DNA of 64,000 nucleotides from the NCBI GenBank assembly GCA_028554755.1, contig JAPTOF010000005.1:13614001-13678000 (forward strand). The letters are read 5' to 3'. The DNA comes from Cordia subcordata (lineage: Eukaryota; Streptophyta; Magnoliopsida; Boraginales; Cordiaceae). Shown piece by piece: positions 37,781 to 58,923 of the stretch (position 1 is its first letter; each line of letters begins with the position of its first letter). A program made the translations under genes and the position numbers. The notes below the pieces were generated by a model. It did no database searches. It had not been told where the DNA came from and saw only the letters and a list, made by a program, of their open reading frames with translations.

Positions 37781-38780
37781 CTCTCTCTCCCCTTGTTTCA
37801 GCACCCAACCCAATTACGACCGCCTAAGGTTGTGCTACGCGCTTCTTGTGATGTAAATTATTGGGGGAATAAAAAAAAAATTATTATAGAAAAAGGTCCG
37901 TCGATCACCTCATCGTACGTTAAGAGTTAAAAATGGACACGAGTCACGATTCGGTTTCAAATTCAGTCCTTTTGTTTCGATTGAGTGCCTTCACTTGGTG
38001 AATAGTACAGGATGTACTATGCATCTTTTCTGATACTATGCATTTTATATTTGTTTATTGGTGGTCGAGTTTCACTAAATGTCATTCTAATTGAACTCTA
38101 CTAATTAAATTTTTTTTGTCGTGAAAAGAAGAAAAAAAAATTCTTGAAAATTTTTTGTTGTGAGATTAAAATTTTTGATTTTTAAAAAAAGTTAAAATTG
38201 GTTTTTTTTCACAATTTTAGTTTTCTAAAATTAGATTCAAGTACTAATTACAAAAAAAAAATGAAAAAGAAAATGTGTTTCTTAGAGAAGGAGTACGTTT
38301 GTAATAACGGAAAAAACCAATCCAAACATGGCTTTTGCTTAGTGTTAAATTTTTTATAGGGTTTTGGTTTTATTTATCCTCTTGTACCATCAAATTTTAA
38401 TAAATAAAACTTTATGTTAAAGGGTATGTTATCTTTTTTATTTAATAAAATAGAAGAAATAAGTACCTATTAGATGGAATAATTCACTAAACTGATACAA
38501 CATTGAAGCTTACAATCAACTAAAAAAGAACAAAATTTTAATTCAAAAAATTAAAATCAGTTGAAGGCAAATTCTGATTCAAATGTCATTTGTTAATACT
38601 ACGGTATATTTTGACTATATTTATCATTACATATATAATACTTTTTGGTCCTTATACCTATATACAAAGTGAAAGAAATGATTTGATTCCGTTGAAAATC
38701 TAAGTAAAAAAAACAAAGAAAGAAAGGTTGACAACTTGATGTTAACGAGTTACTTATTTGAGTTTAAGTATTTTAAGTCG

Positions 38781-38816
<36 letters not shown>

Positions 38817-39172
38817 TTTGTTAATTAACATTTTTCTAATTTGATTACGTCAATGAAACACAATAAAATTTGGAAAGATATATTTTTTACATTAAAATAT
38901 ATTCATTCACGTAATTTTAACTATATTAAAGTATAATTTTTTATATTATTAAGTATATATAAAAAATTGATAATATCAAATTCATATTGAAATTAAAAAA
39001 AAATGAAATCTTTTACTTTCACTGTACTTTTGGTTATCCAGAAGGACCTAGACAAAAGAATAATTGCATTTACAAAAATAAATATCCAACAATTAAACAT
39101 TTCTTCCCATTCATTTGGCTCATCGTTCTCTGCATCTAATAGCCACACCACCACCTCCCCAGTCTCCAAAAA
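37781..39172. other. Divergent intergenic region between YLS8 and the nicotinamidase gene
   Basis: AT-rich DNA with T and A runs and an (AT)n microsatellite at 38783-38811. A TATATAAA-like sequence lies near 38953, about 215 bp upstream of the nicotinamidase ATG. No coding exon was seen. Confidence 0.55.
38783..38811 (+). repeat. (AT)n microsatellite
   Basis: An uninterrupted AT dinucleotide run of about 14 units in the divergent promoter region. Confidence 0.95.
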
Positions 39173-40671
39173 ATGTCTTCATCCTACCAGAAATACGAAG
39201 TTAGGAAACGAGACCCTGACCCCAAAACCGCAGTCTTGCTAGTAATCGACATGCAGAACTACTTCTACTCAATGGCCAAGCCGATCTTGCCGGCCATCAA
39301 GACCACCATAAGCCTCTGCCGACAAGCTTCCATACCCGTCATATACACTCGCCACAACCACAAGTCGCCCGCCGATTACGGCATGTTGTACGAGTGGTGG
39401 GACGGAGACCTCATCATGGACGGCACCCCCGAGGCTGAAATCATGCCTGATGTTGATAGGAAACCTGATGACTTGGTTGTTGAGAAGAACACCTACAGTG
39501 CTTTCAGGGGTATTATGTTCTATATATAGTCTCATATAAGATATTGGAGAATTAAATTATTCTAGTTTGTTTTTAACTAATTATTAGATGGCACTTTGGA
39601 TTAAGGGATAGTTTGAGGGGTTGAAATTGACTCGTTGAGTATGAGGACTTGGGTTCAGTCCCATGAGGTGGGGGTTTAGGATAAGATATTGGAGAATTAA
39701 GTTATTCTACATCGATTTTAACTAATTATTAGATGAGACTTGGGATTAAGTGATAGTTTGAGTGGATAAGATTATCTCCCAAGCATGAGCATCTGGGTTC
39801 AATCCATAGGCGGGGTTTAACAGGAAAAAAAAAAAAAAAAAAGATGGGACTTATTTTCCTTTTTCCCCTCTCTGGCAATGGGCCGTTTTCTATGGAATAA
39901 ATTAAGTGTGAAATAACTAGTAAATGTTTGCAGAAGGAACAAATTGGCCACTACTTTGTTCTTTATATTAAAACTGCCAGCTAAATTGTGTGTGTTTCCC
40001 CCCTTAAATAACCGATTCTGTCTAGGCATTTGGTTTTATTAAGGGTTGTACGCATGTCGAGGGATTAAAGAATAGCTCGAATAGTTGGGTTACGTGCCTC
40101 GTGATTGATCGCTTAGGATTCAAATCTCGAATTCCATTAGGGACGGGAGTTAAAGAAAGAAAAATAAAGGTTGTATCTCGGCCACTGCCGATGTTGGTAG
40201 CATTAGGCAGCTCAGGCTAACTTAAACACGTACTCAATGGTGTATGAGATTCACATAGACGATCTCGCTTAGTGGAATAAGATTGATATTCTTGGGCATA
40301 ATGTGTAAATGATACATTTACTTGTTAGGTCTTTATATTTTTACAACTGATTTAGAATGGATACAAAATTTGATACGCAATTTTATATGATATACACACC
40401 CTATAGATGGTGATCAATTTCAGGTACAAATTTAGAAGAGAAGCTGAAGGAGATGGGCGTGAAGGAGGTCATCATAACAGGGGTGATGACGAACCTGTGC
40501 TGCGAGACCTCAGCTAGGGAGGCATTTGTTAGAGGGTTCAGAGCCTTCTTCTCAACGGATGCCACAGCAACTTCCTCTCAGGACTTGCACGAGGCAACCT
40601 TGAAGAACATGGCATATGGTTTTGCGTATTTGGTTGACTGTAAAAGGCTCAAGCAGGCATTTTCCAAGTGA
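39173..40671 (+). CDS. NIC2: Nicotinamidase (isochorismatase-fold hydrolase)
   Basis: Two exons, 39173-39509 and 40424-40671, join in phase 1 to 194 aa, matching the roughly 200-aa plant NIC2/NIC3 group. The product hydrolyses nicotinamide to nicotinate and ammonia in the NAD salvage route. The isochorismatase-fold triad is visible as Asp26 (LLVIDMQN), Lys105 ([10 protein letters not shown]) and Cys138 ([10 protein letters not shown]). The block [20 protein letters not shown] is conserved. The N terminus [20 protein letters not shown] matches my memory of Arabidopsis NIC2, with no transit peptide, suggesting a cytosolic or nuclear enzyme. The 914-bp intron carries tandem SINE-like repeats. 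A broken copy of exon 2 lies at 43832. Other isochorismatase-like hydrolases share the fold, so the substrate is inferred from overall similarity. Confidence 0.92.
39536..39821 (+). repeat. Two-copy tandem repeat (about 145 bp) with tRNA-like boxes, NIC2 intron
   Basis: Units starting ataagatattggagaatta at 39536 and 39681 are about 145 bp each and highly similar. Each holds an A-box-like TAGTTTGAG(G/T)GG and, further along, a B-box-like GGGTTCA(G/A)TCC, the internal RNA polymerase III promoter layout of tRNA-derived SINEs. Confidence 0.7.
40055..40165 (+). repeat. SINE-like tRNA-derived fragment, NIC2 intron
   Basis: An A-box-like TAGCTCGAATAGTTGG is followed about 30 bp later by a B-box-like GGATTCAAATCTCG and then an A-rich stretch. 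Its sequence differs from the tandem pair at 39536, so it is a separate insertion or family. Confidence 0.5.
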
Positions 40672-43600
40672 CAAGTTTAGAATGTTGCAGTGGAGATGCC
40701 CAGAAAACAAGTTCCCAAGACGTAGCTCGTTGTAAAATTCCAGTATGATTTGGAAGATAACCGCTCTTTTCCTGACCGGTTATCTCGAGGGTTCACTTGT
40801 TGAATACTTGGCCTGCGTGAAGCGATTCGCGTCGGTGTAAACGACCTTTGTTTTCGGTGTAAATTAATAAGCGTTTAAGATGATTGCAGTTTTCAGTTTG
40901 TACAAATTCCCTGTCATCTAAAAGCAGAGGTGATTTAAGTAACCATTAGGAACAGTTGAATAATAATCGATCGGGGCAGTGCGTAACCTTGAATTATCCA
41001 ATGTGTAGATCCAACGGAGAGAGTTAGAGGTTTAACTCAACCGTAAACTATCAAAACAGTAATGGTAGTTATAACAATGAGTATCACAAGATGACAAATC
41101 AATTACACGCTCTTAACATTAAAATCGTTCTCATCAAAGATTTGCGGTCGGCAAATCTTTTCGGAAGCTGGGATCAAATTACAGTATTGGGTTCTCAAAT
41201 GTATTTTCAGATGTATGGAGATAAGTCTCCATGTGAACTACACATTTGTAAAGTCTATAGTGAAGAGATCAAAAGAACTAAAGAGCAAAGAGAGAAACTC
41301 TGCTAGGTTGGTCGACAAACTTGAAAGGGATTGAAAAAAATTAAGGAATAAGAGGTTATCTTGGATACCTGAAATGACTACAGTCGTTGGAGGCTTGATC
41401 TGCACGTCCTTCATAATAGAGAGTATAAGGTCGATGGAGTGTTATACGCTAGTACAACTTTTGATCCAAGTGCGTGCTAAAAATAAGTATTTAAGATGAT
41501 TACAGTTTGTTGCTTGTACACATTTCATAGGTTATTGAAAAGACATTGTCTGTTGTATGGTAATTTTTGTTAAAAATCATAAAAGTTTTATCTCAAAAAT
41601 CGATTAGTCAATGAGAGGGGTGGTTCAAAAACCAATTGATCAATGATGAGGGTGGTTCGACCACTAAAGATCTTATATGGTCAAGATTTTCTAATGAAGG
41701 GATGACCCAAAATAGTGGTTGCACTTGACAAGTGAGATGTAACTTGGACAGATGAACGAACGGATTGGAAATTGTGCTTGCAGTACCATTGACCTAGAAT
41801 TGTGCCTGTATCACTTCGACAAATGAGATATAGCAGTGAATTCACTGGGTCAGTAAAGAAAAGATTGGTACTCCAAAATGCAGGGGGTTTGGGTTTTTGA
41901 GATTTTTATGCGATGAACAAAGCTTTAGTTTGCCAATCAAGCATGCCGTCTTATGTAGAATCCAACATGGACGGTTATCAGTAGTTACAAGGTTACAATT
42001 ATTATAAAACTAAATGAACAAGATTGGATAATTGATCCGACAATCACACGACTCATTGGTCCCTATACAATTCCTTTACCCAGAGCTTTGTTCCATGAAA
42101 ATATTGTTGCTGATATTAAAAAAATATTATTGCCAACCAGTCCTTTCGAAGATAGGCTGGAGTGGTCGCATTCTAACGGTGGTTAAGTCAGGATATTAGA
42201 GAGCAACTGTTGGATCTTCTTTCATTTTTCCCACTACAGCTAGTACTTCTTGTCAACTGCCTCGCGGCTTGTGGAAGATGATTTGGCATTCTGGGGTCCT
42301 AACTAAAATCCAGTATTTGCCGTGGAAAGTGTGTGAAAATGCTATTCTCCAACCGATGATAATTTGTATCGCAGGGGTTGTGTTGCTTTTCCTGTTTGTA
42401 GTAGTGTTTCTGGAGTGGATCCAGAGAAGATTAATAATTTGTTCTTCAATTTCCGTTACTGCAATGATTTAACAGGATTCTTTGGGTTGGTACAAAAATA
42501 TATAAAATTATCTCTTATATTAGCTTGATGAACAAGAGACTTATGTAAAATTAGTATGCGACCCGTGCGGTGCATGTGTTTTGATATTAAAAATTATTAT
42601 TAATTTTTATAAATAATCTATTGTATGAATCAATTTTGAAATAACTTAATTTGGTTAATAACTTGATTATAATTAAGTGTAAGTCAAGATGTGTTAGAAA
42701 ATTAGGTGGCATGAAAAAATTTTGAATATATTTTTTTAAATATAGTTAATTTAAAAAAATGTTGTTAATTGAAAATTTCAAAAGAAAAAAAAAAATTATT
42801 GATTGAAAGCTTACAAGGGAAGCTTGTATATTTTGTTAGAATACTTTATTGTGCTAGCCACATGGCAAAATGTGGTGCTTTGGAAATTTGGAGGGAAGCA
42901 AATATGAGGTTTGAGGTTGATAATTTAGTATATAGCGTAGAAAGATGTCTTCACTTATATATCGCAAGTTGTCCTAGACCCTTCTTGTTGTTAGTATTGA
43001 CCTCGTCTCGACACTTTCTCGTATATCTAACCATATACATCCTATCTAATACTTTTGCACATCTAATCTCCTTCACTAATATTTTCTGAATACAATAATA
43101 TCCTAATGCTCAACACTATGATCAATTATCATTAATTGTAAATGAGAAAAATATCCCGTAACGAACCTAAGATTTTAAAAGGTGGACGGCAACCTTCTAT
43201 ATAAACAGAAGAAACAATGATCGTACGACACCCCCTTAAGCCAAAACACCATTCCTAAACCCAAACCCTCTCACAAGAAGTTACCAGCAACCCCACTCTC
43301 ATCTAAGGGATTCAAGATCTATTCCAAGGAGTAGGTTCGAGTCTTAATTGTAAACTTAAACCTCTACAATAAGTATTTAAAATGATTAGATAAATGTTGA
43401 ATGGTGTGTTACTTACCTTCTTTACAAGTGGCTCGAGATTAATTCTCCTTGGAAACATTATCCAGCTATATAAGCCTCCATTGGAGGGAAAAAAAAATAA
43501 AGAGACGAGAATCTAAGAAGATTTATGGTTATTGAATTGCTAGAATTTGCAACAAGTAAGCTAAAACTTTGGTAATAGGTCCGCTGGACCTGGATACCGC

Positions 43601-43831
43601 AAAACTATGTGAACTGACACATAATATTTCGTATGGTAGTATGTTAAGAACAATTTCAAGTTGGGAGACTTTGTAAACTCGTGTAAACAAAAATGTGATG
43701 CTATGTCAATGTAGCAACTTGAAAGGTAGTGTCAATCACATCCTATTTATGAAGTGCAAATTTATGTACATGGAATGGTAGATTTGATAAAGATGATGTG
43801 GTTTCACAGTATAGATGGTGATCTTTTTCAG
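40672..43831. other. Region downstream of NIC2
   Basis: It holds the presumed NIC2 3' UTR (to about 41030, duplicated again at about 44034-44385), unassigned sequence to about 41840, a LINE remnant (41845-42500), a possible Helitron end near 42550, and AT-rich DNA. I see no supported intact gene. Confidence 0.55.
41845..42500 (+). pseudogene. LINE ORF2 remnant: reverse transcriptase C terminus and zf-RVT
   Basis: Fragments in several plus frames read WVSKEKIGTPKCRG, then DFYAMNKALVCQ, then LWKMIWHSGVLTKIQ, then NLYRRGCVAFPVC and EKINNLFFNFRYCND. This order matches the RT C-terminal segment and zinc-binding zf-RVT domain of plant LINE ORF2. Many stops and shifts make it inactive. Confidence 0.72.
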
Positions 43832-44033
43832 GTACAAATTTAGAAGAGAAGCTAAAAGAAATGGGCGTGAAGGAGGTCATCATAACAGGGGTGATGACAA
43901 ACCTGTGCTGCGAGACCTCAGCTGGAGAGGCATTTGTTAGAGGGTTCAGAGTCTTCTTCTCAACGGACGCGACATGGTTTTGCGTATTTGGTTGACTGCA
44001 AAACGCTAAAACAGGCATTTTCCGAATCACAAG
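43832..44033 (+). pseudogene. Broken duplicate of nicotinamidase exon 2
   Basis: The sequence is near-identical to NIC2 exon 2 from its first base, including a preserved upstream ttttcag acceptor and the catalytic block [12 protein letters not shown]. After FFSTDAT about 50 bp are missing relative to the intact exon. This shifts the frame into a TGA at 43993-43995. There is no copy of exon 1 nearby. Homology continues into the 3' flank to about 44385. Confidence 0.93.
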
Positions 44034-44385
44034 TTTCGGAAGTTTAAGTGGAGATGCAAAGAGAACAAGCGTTCGAGATTTACCCGAGTGTAAAATTCAA
44101 GTATGATTCGGGAGATTACAGCTCTTTCCCTGATTTGGTTATCTCAACGGCTCACTTGGTGAATACTTGGTCTTCTCCGTGGAGTGTTTTACGTTGGTGT
44201 AAACGCCTTTGTTTTTGGTGTAAATTATAAGCGTTTAAGATGATTGCAGTTTTTAGCTTTTACAATATAATTCCATGTTATGTAAAAGCAGAGGGAAGAT
44301 TAAACAAGCATTAGGAATGATTGAATAATAATCAATAGGGGCAATAACCTTGAGTGGTCTGATGTGTAGATTCGAATGGCAAATT
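44034..44385 (+). repeat. Duplicated 3' flank of the nicotinamidase gene
   Basis: This stretch aligns base by base, with scattered changes and indels, to 40672-41030. Shared strings include gtgtaaattaataagcg-like and gcgtttaagatgattgcag segments. It shows the duplication covered exon 2 plus at least 350 bp downstream. Confidence 0.88.
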
Positions 44386-44399
44386 GTTCTTTGCTTCAA

Positions 44400-44812
44400 T
44401 TGGATTTCTGCTCCTGAATCTTGTCTGGAGGCACGATTTGTATCGCAGGGGTTGTGTTGCTTTTCCTGTTTGTAGTATTTGTGGAGCGGAGCCAGAGAAA
44501 ATCAATAATCTGTTTTTCAATTTCTGTTATTGCAATGATTTACCAGGATTCTTTGGGTTGGGTTTTGGGTAGTAATGCAGAGAAGGTCCGAACTAGGGGC
44601 ATTGGCTTTGCGTGAAGCTTGTGAAATGGCTAGATCGGGTAACTATAGGAACGATAACATTGAATCTGATAACCTTGAGCTTGTTAGAGGTTTTAATTCT
44701 AAGCCAACATTTATGTTGGTCAGTTGAGCATCTTGTGAGGGACGTGAAGAATTGCCTTCTTGAAGCTGGCTCTAAGGGCAAAGTGCTAATGGGTGGCTTA
44801 TTGATTAGCTAG
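44400..44812 (+). pseudogene. LINE ORF2 remnant: zf-RVT and RNase H
   Basis: Frames read DLYRRGCVAFPVCSICGAEP then EKINNLFFNFCYCNDLPGFF, and after a shift ELGALALREACEMARSG then YRNDNIESDNLELVRGF. The first part is close to 42363-42490. Here the zf-RVT cysteines are better kept, and the following RNase H, missing from the copy at 42500, is present but broken. Confidence 0.7.
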
Positions 44813-45269
44813 AAACATTCAACTACAATATCTTCCAACTGTTCCTCCTGTAGGGTTGTTTAATGTTTTAGACTACATCTTTGTAGCAGCTAGTGTTGGG
44901 TTGTTTGTTAAGAAAAAAAAAGAAGAAGAAAGAAAGAAAACCACTATCTACAACAACGATGTCCAATTATAAACTCGAACCTCAAAATTTACCAATTATT
45001 TAGGAGCACATGTTAACAATACTTGTGATTGCAATTATTCATTGTTATTTTATTGGAAACGAAAAAAAAAATGAAAATGCATGAAAGCTAATAAGAGAAA
45101 ATTGGGAAAACTAAAAAGCAAGTGAAAAATCCACGCACAATCTCGGAATTCTGAGGCAAGCTAGAACCTTTTCTCTTTTCTACTTTTCCGTAATTTTTAT
45201 GTAAAAATGACTGCGTACTTTGCCGAAATTGTTACATTCATAGGAAAAACAATTGTGAATGGGATTGTT
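44813..45269. other. 3' flank of the carboxypeptidase gene
   Basis: No coding exon is visible. From about 44940 onward the sequence is homologous to 59698-59945, the flank of the second carboxypeptidase fragment, so it marks a duplicated block. Confidence 0.65.
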
Positions 45270-55288
<10,019 letters not shown>

Positions 55289-55316
55289 TCAATAGTGGTT
55301 TAGTTTCTTACACCTC

Positions 55317-55335
55317 CCTCTCTCTCTCTCTCTCT
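55317..55335 (+). repeat. (CT)n microsatellite in the presumed carboxypeptidase 5' UTR
   Basis: The run lies 41-59 bp upstream of the start codon and reads as (GA)n on the coding strand, a common feature of plant 5' leaders. Confidence 0.8.
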
Positions 55336-55365
55336 ATATGTGCTTTTGGTGACAATAGCATGTGG

Positions 55366-55373
55366 TTTATATA
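55366..55373 (-). promoter_or_regulatory. TATA-box candidate of the carboxypeptidase gene
   Basis: On the minus strand the sequence is TATATAAA. It lies about 90 bp upstream of the start codon and is preceded by a pair of GATA-containing repeats, a reasonable core-promoter position if the leader is about 60 bp. Confidence 0.5.
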
Positions 55374-55392
55374 GGAATAGAGAACTGAAAGA

Positions 55393-55441
55393 CAGATAAG
55401 AATTATCTGTAATATATGTTGTCAGATAAGAATTATCCGTA
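55393..55441 (-). promoter_or_regulatory. Two-copy GATAAG inverted-repeat motif upstream of the carboxypeptidase gene
   Basis: The sequence cagataagaattatctgta is followed 11 bp later by the near-identical cagataagaattatccgta. Each unit pairs GATAA with TTATC, so GATA/I-box cores occur on both strands. The pair sits 20-75 bp upstream of the TATA candidate, suggesting a GATA- or MYB-related factor site. Function is inferred only. Confidence 0.4.
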
Positions 55442-58147
55442 TTATTGGCTTTGCAGTAAGATTCATTTTTTTCAGTCCACGCAATATTTGGAGAGAGCAT
55501 TGCTGGATATGTTATTATTATTAATCAACCCCCCCGTCCTTCCTTATATTATAGATATTTTACCATATAATGAGAAATTTTTGACATTTAATATTAGAGG
55601 GTGTTAGGCCGTGTTTTTTTTTTTTTTTAGCTACTATAAGTAGAGAAGCGTTTTAATAAAACGTGCATATATAAACTATTGACATGTTTAATAAATTTGT
55701 GTCATAAGTAATAGTTTTGGTAAAGCGACCAAAAAGACTTTAATTAAAGTAGAAAAGTGTTGTTTTATTTTTTTCCCTTCATTAAAGCAGAGCTGTTCTT
55801 TTATTTGATTAATCCAATTACTTATAAGCAAGTAAAGGAAAAACATATGGTTGTTGCTTTTTTCCTTTTTCTTTTTACCTAGTTATAAACAGACCTACTT
55901 ATAAACACATAAATCCTGCTTTTATGCATATTTTACTAAACATGTAATATTTTTCTACTTATAAATAAAGTAAAACACCCACTAAATTTTTATCGTACAA
56001 AAAATGGTAAGAAAATAACAGGATGATATAAAACATTACTGATTCGGGAACATGCACTTAAGAGGATGGCCTGCATTGGTTGCTTATAATAATGGAAAAG
56101 GATATTTTGGAACTTTTCGATGCTTAAACTTGAATACAAAGCTGCACTCAAATTATTATGACTTGGTCAATTGCTTTGAAATGAAATGTTTGAACAGATT
56201 ACTTTAGTTAGGATCCATAATGATAATGGCTGACGATCAGTATGACTAAATATACAGTTAGAAAATTTCATCTCTATATCCCTTAAAATATGCAAAGATA
56301 TCAAATTAAAAATCAATGGAATATCTTGTAATCGTGTGGATTTTCTTAAATTTAGCAAGATTTCTCGATTTGTCAGTTATTTTTATTTTTCAAAAATAGT
56401 TGAGTTTGAATTTTTTTTTAAAAAAAAATTCTTCCATCTAGAAAGGCCGGCTAGATTTAAACTATTGCTTCGTTTTGTTTAACAATAAATGCCAGAACAG
56501 TAGTGCTGTTCTGGACTAAACATTTGACTTGTTGCTAGTTGCCATTTTCCTATACCTTGTTGATGCTTGTAATGGAAGCCAAATTAGTAGTATTTGTTTC
56601 TAATTATTGTCATCTTTCTCTTTTTTTTTTTTTTTTCAAGAAAAAGACGGTCAATAGTAGTTCTTCACTCACTCCTTAATGATAACTTAAACTCGAGATC
56701 TATAGGTCCCAAGTAAGAGACTTTCACTAAACTACACCCTCTTATCGTCATCTTTCTCTGCCTGCTGTACTTCCAGAAATTTTATTCTTCTTGCTTCCGC
56801 TTGATGCTTGTTATTTTTCGTTTAAGTTTCAGATTGCTGTGGGGCATGCAATGGGTATATGAAAGAAGAAAACAAGGTGAACTTTTCTAAACTGGATTAA
56901 AAAAGCAGGCCTGTAAGTTACGATGAATTTGTTTAACATACATCCATCCCTGTAATGATAAACAGATTGAAACGAGACTAGGATAGACATGGATCACACA
57001 TATGGAAACCATGTTAAGGATACGATATAGAAATAAATTGGTACCAAGAGCATTAACAACTCAAGATTAAATATATATGGTATAGATGCTGCAAGAAATT
57101 AGGGTATAGGCTGCAATTTTTTTTCCTATTAGCGGTGGTCTTGAAGTGGCATGTATCCATACAAACAGCCAACACAACCGCCACCTATACAACCCTCGCC
57201 TATACCACTATAGGTGGTGCTTTTCAAAAAACTATTGGCAAAGAATGGCCACCTATACTTAAATTTTTTTTTTGTGTAGTGAGAATTAGAATTTGTGAGT
57301 TTTTCATGTGGGACGTAAATATACTGTAACATCTTCAAAGCAAACAACTGCTTGAATGCATGATGGTAGCATATAACCCTGCATAATTCAAATAATATTT
57401 TTTCTCTCTTTATATAGTAAAAGTATTTAATTACGATGTAATGTCCCCGTCATGCGCAGGGAAAAAATAATAAAATATTAATCATTTGACAGAAAATATT
57501 TCCCTATTCAATAACAAAAAAAAAAAAAAAAATTGTGGACTAATTGAAAGAGTGATAATTGAAGAGGTACTAATTGATATGCATGGTGGTGACATGAGTT
57601 CACTTTTTGTTCATATACGTTCAAAAGGGAAGTAGTCAATTTGCCATATACAAATCATGAGTAAATATCTAACAACGTGGTAGTATTTATTCGGGAATAC
57701 ATTAAAGTGTGAACATCATCACTCATCATAGCAAAGAGAGCCATTCGGGGACTTAACTCTAAGTTTGCAAAAGGTAGAAATTAGCCTTCAGTCTGATGAG
57801 CGTGCATGCATCTTTGCCTCAGATGATCAGAGAATGAACAATTATGACTCTCCGCGTGGCCGAGAAATTATTGTATATCTCTCAACATGTGTATACATAT
57901 ACTAGTGTGAAACTTCCGATCCGAAACTCTCGTATGAAATTTTGAGACAGAAAATTCCACCTCTAATTAAGACAAAAATTTTTCTATTTCAAATTTTCGT
58001 CTCAAATTCCGTCTTAAATATGTATTAATCTATTAGAAAAATTTGTCCAAATTTTCCATCTAAAATCCAATAATTTTTAGGAACACCCCTATAATTTACG
58101 GGATACAATATATATTTCATGTTACTAAATTTCATATATAATAATAT
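55442..58147. other. Intergenic region upstream of the carboxypeptidase gene
   Basis: AT-rich DNA with T runs. It holds a perfect 9-bp-stem hairpin at about 56491-56513 (ccagaacag...ctgttctgg), a possible CACTA-type terminus ending near 57281 and scattered tRNA-like B-box strings. No supported gene was seen. Confidence 0.5.
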
Positions 58148-58850
58148 TGTCGCCGAAGCAAGATGTATTCAAAACACAGAGAGTTCAAGAAAAACTTGTG
58201 TATCTCTCAATAAATGTTTTCTACATCTATGTCGTTTTCATATAGGAGTGTCGAAAGCAAGAACAAGAAATTTGAAGAATGAAGAACAACGCGTATATAG
58301 ACTAGAAACAAAAGAGAATATTGTATTTTTGAGTTATGTAGTTTGTACAATTTAAGGCTCTTTATGTAGTAGTTATGCCATTGTTACAATAAGGTAAATT
58401 GTCTAACATAATTGTTAATTGATCGTGATTAGTTATGATTGATTGTGATTGACATGTACACGTAAGAAAATAATAAATTATATAATAAAAAGAATAAATT
58501 ATATAACTTGCTAACACCCAAAAAAAAAACCCCTCAAGGAGGTGTGGAGGACACTAGCTTGAGTTTGGAAATCAGGTCCACAAGGCATGCGAGAGTATGA
58601 GCTTTCGTAAAGATACCATCTAGTTGATCGGTAGAGGAAGTATAACAGGGATGCATGGTACCGCTGGCAACATGTTGACGGCTAAAGTGGCAATCACACT
58701 CAGCATGACGTGTATAGTCATGGAAAACATCATTATGTGCAATCTAAAAAACATTTTAATTGTCGCACAAAGCTGCTGAATCTTCTGGTACACCCATTTC
58801 ATTTTGATAACCAACAGAGCCGAATTACTTCCTAAACATAGGGGTGAACA
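58148..58850 (-). mobile_element. Copia 3' remnant: 3' LTR and RNase H tail
   Basis: On the minus strand, fragments corresponding to the copia RNase H C terminus (such as FHDYTRHAECDCHFSRQHVA and LISKLKLVSSTPP, with stops nearby) run from about 58850 down to about 58535. They are followed by a G-rich purine stretch and then a putative LTR, TGTTAGCAAG to CGGCGACA, at 58148-58516. No 5' part or second LTR was seen, so the element is truncated on its 5' side. Confidence 0.65.
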
Positions 58851-58899
58851 TTCGGTTATTAACTAAAATAAACCAAATTATTTTTGGATTTTGAAACCT

Positions 58900-58923
58900 C
58901 ATTATTATTATTATTATTATTAT
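58900..58923 (+). repeat. (ATT)n microsatellite
   Basis: About eight tandem att units at the truncated end of the copia remnant. Confidence 0.9.

Noticed and set aside
39630..39660. Possible tRNA gene in the NIC2 intron
   Set aside because: Only A- and B-box-like strings are present; no acceptor stem or anticodon arm can be folded, so it fits a SINE rather than a tRNA.
41091..41306. 71-aa frame downstream of NIC2
   Set aside because: The frame is open, but I recognise no domain, promoter or splice partner, and it is not shared with the duplicated copy.
42769..43089. 106-aa plus-strand frame between the NIC2 copies
   Set aside because: It has a Lys-rich start from an A run and hydrophobic C-terminal sequence, no known motif, and sits in repeat-derived DNA.
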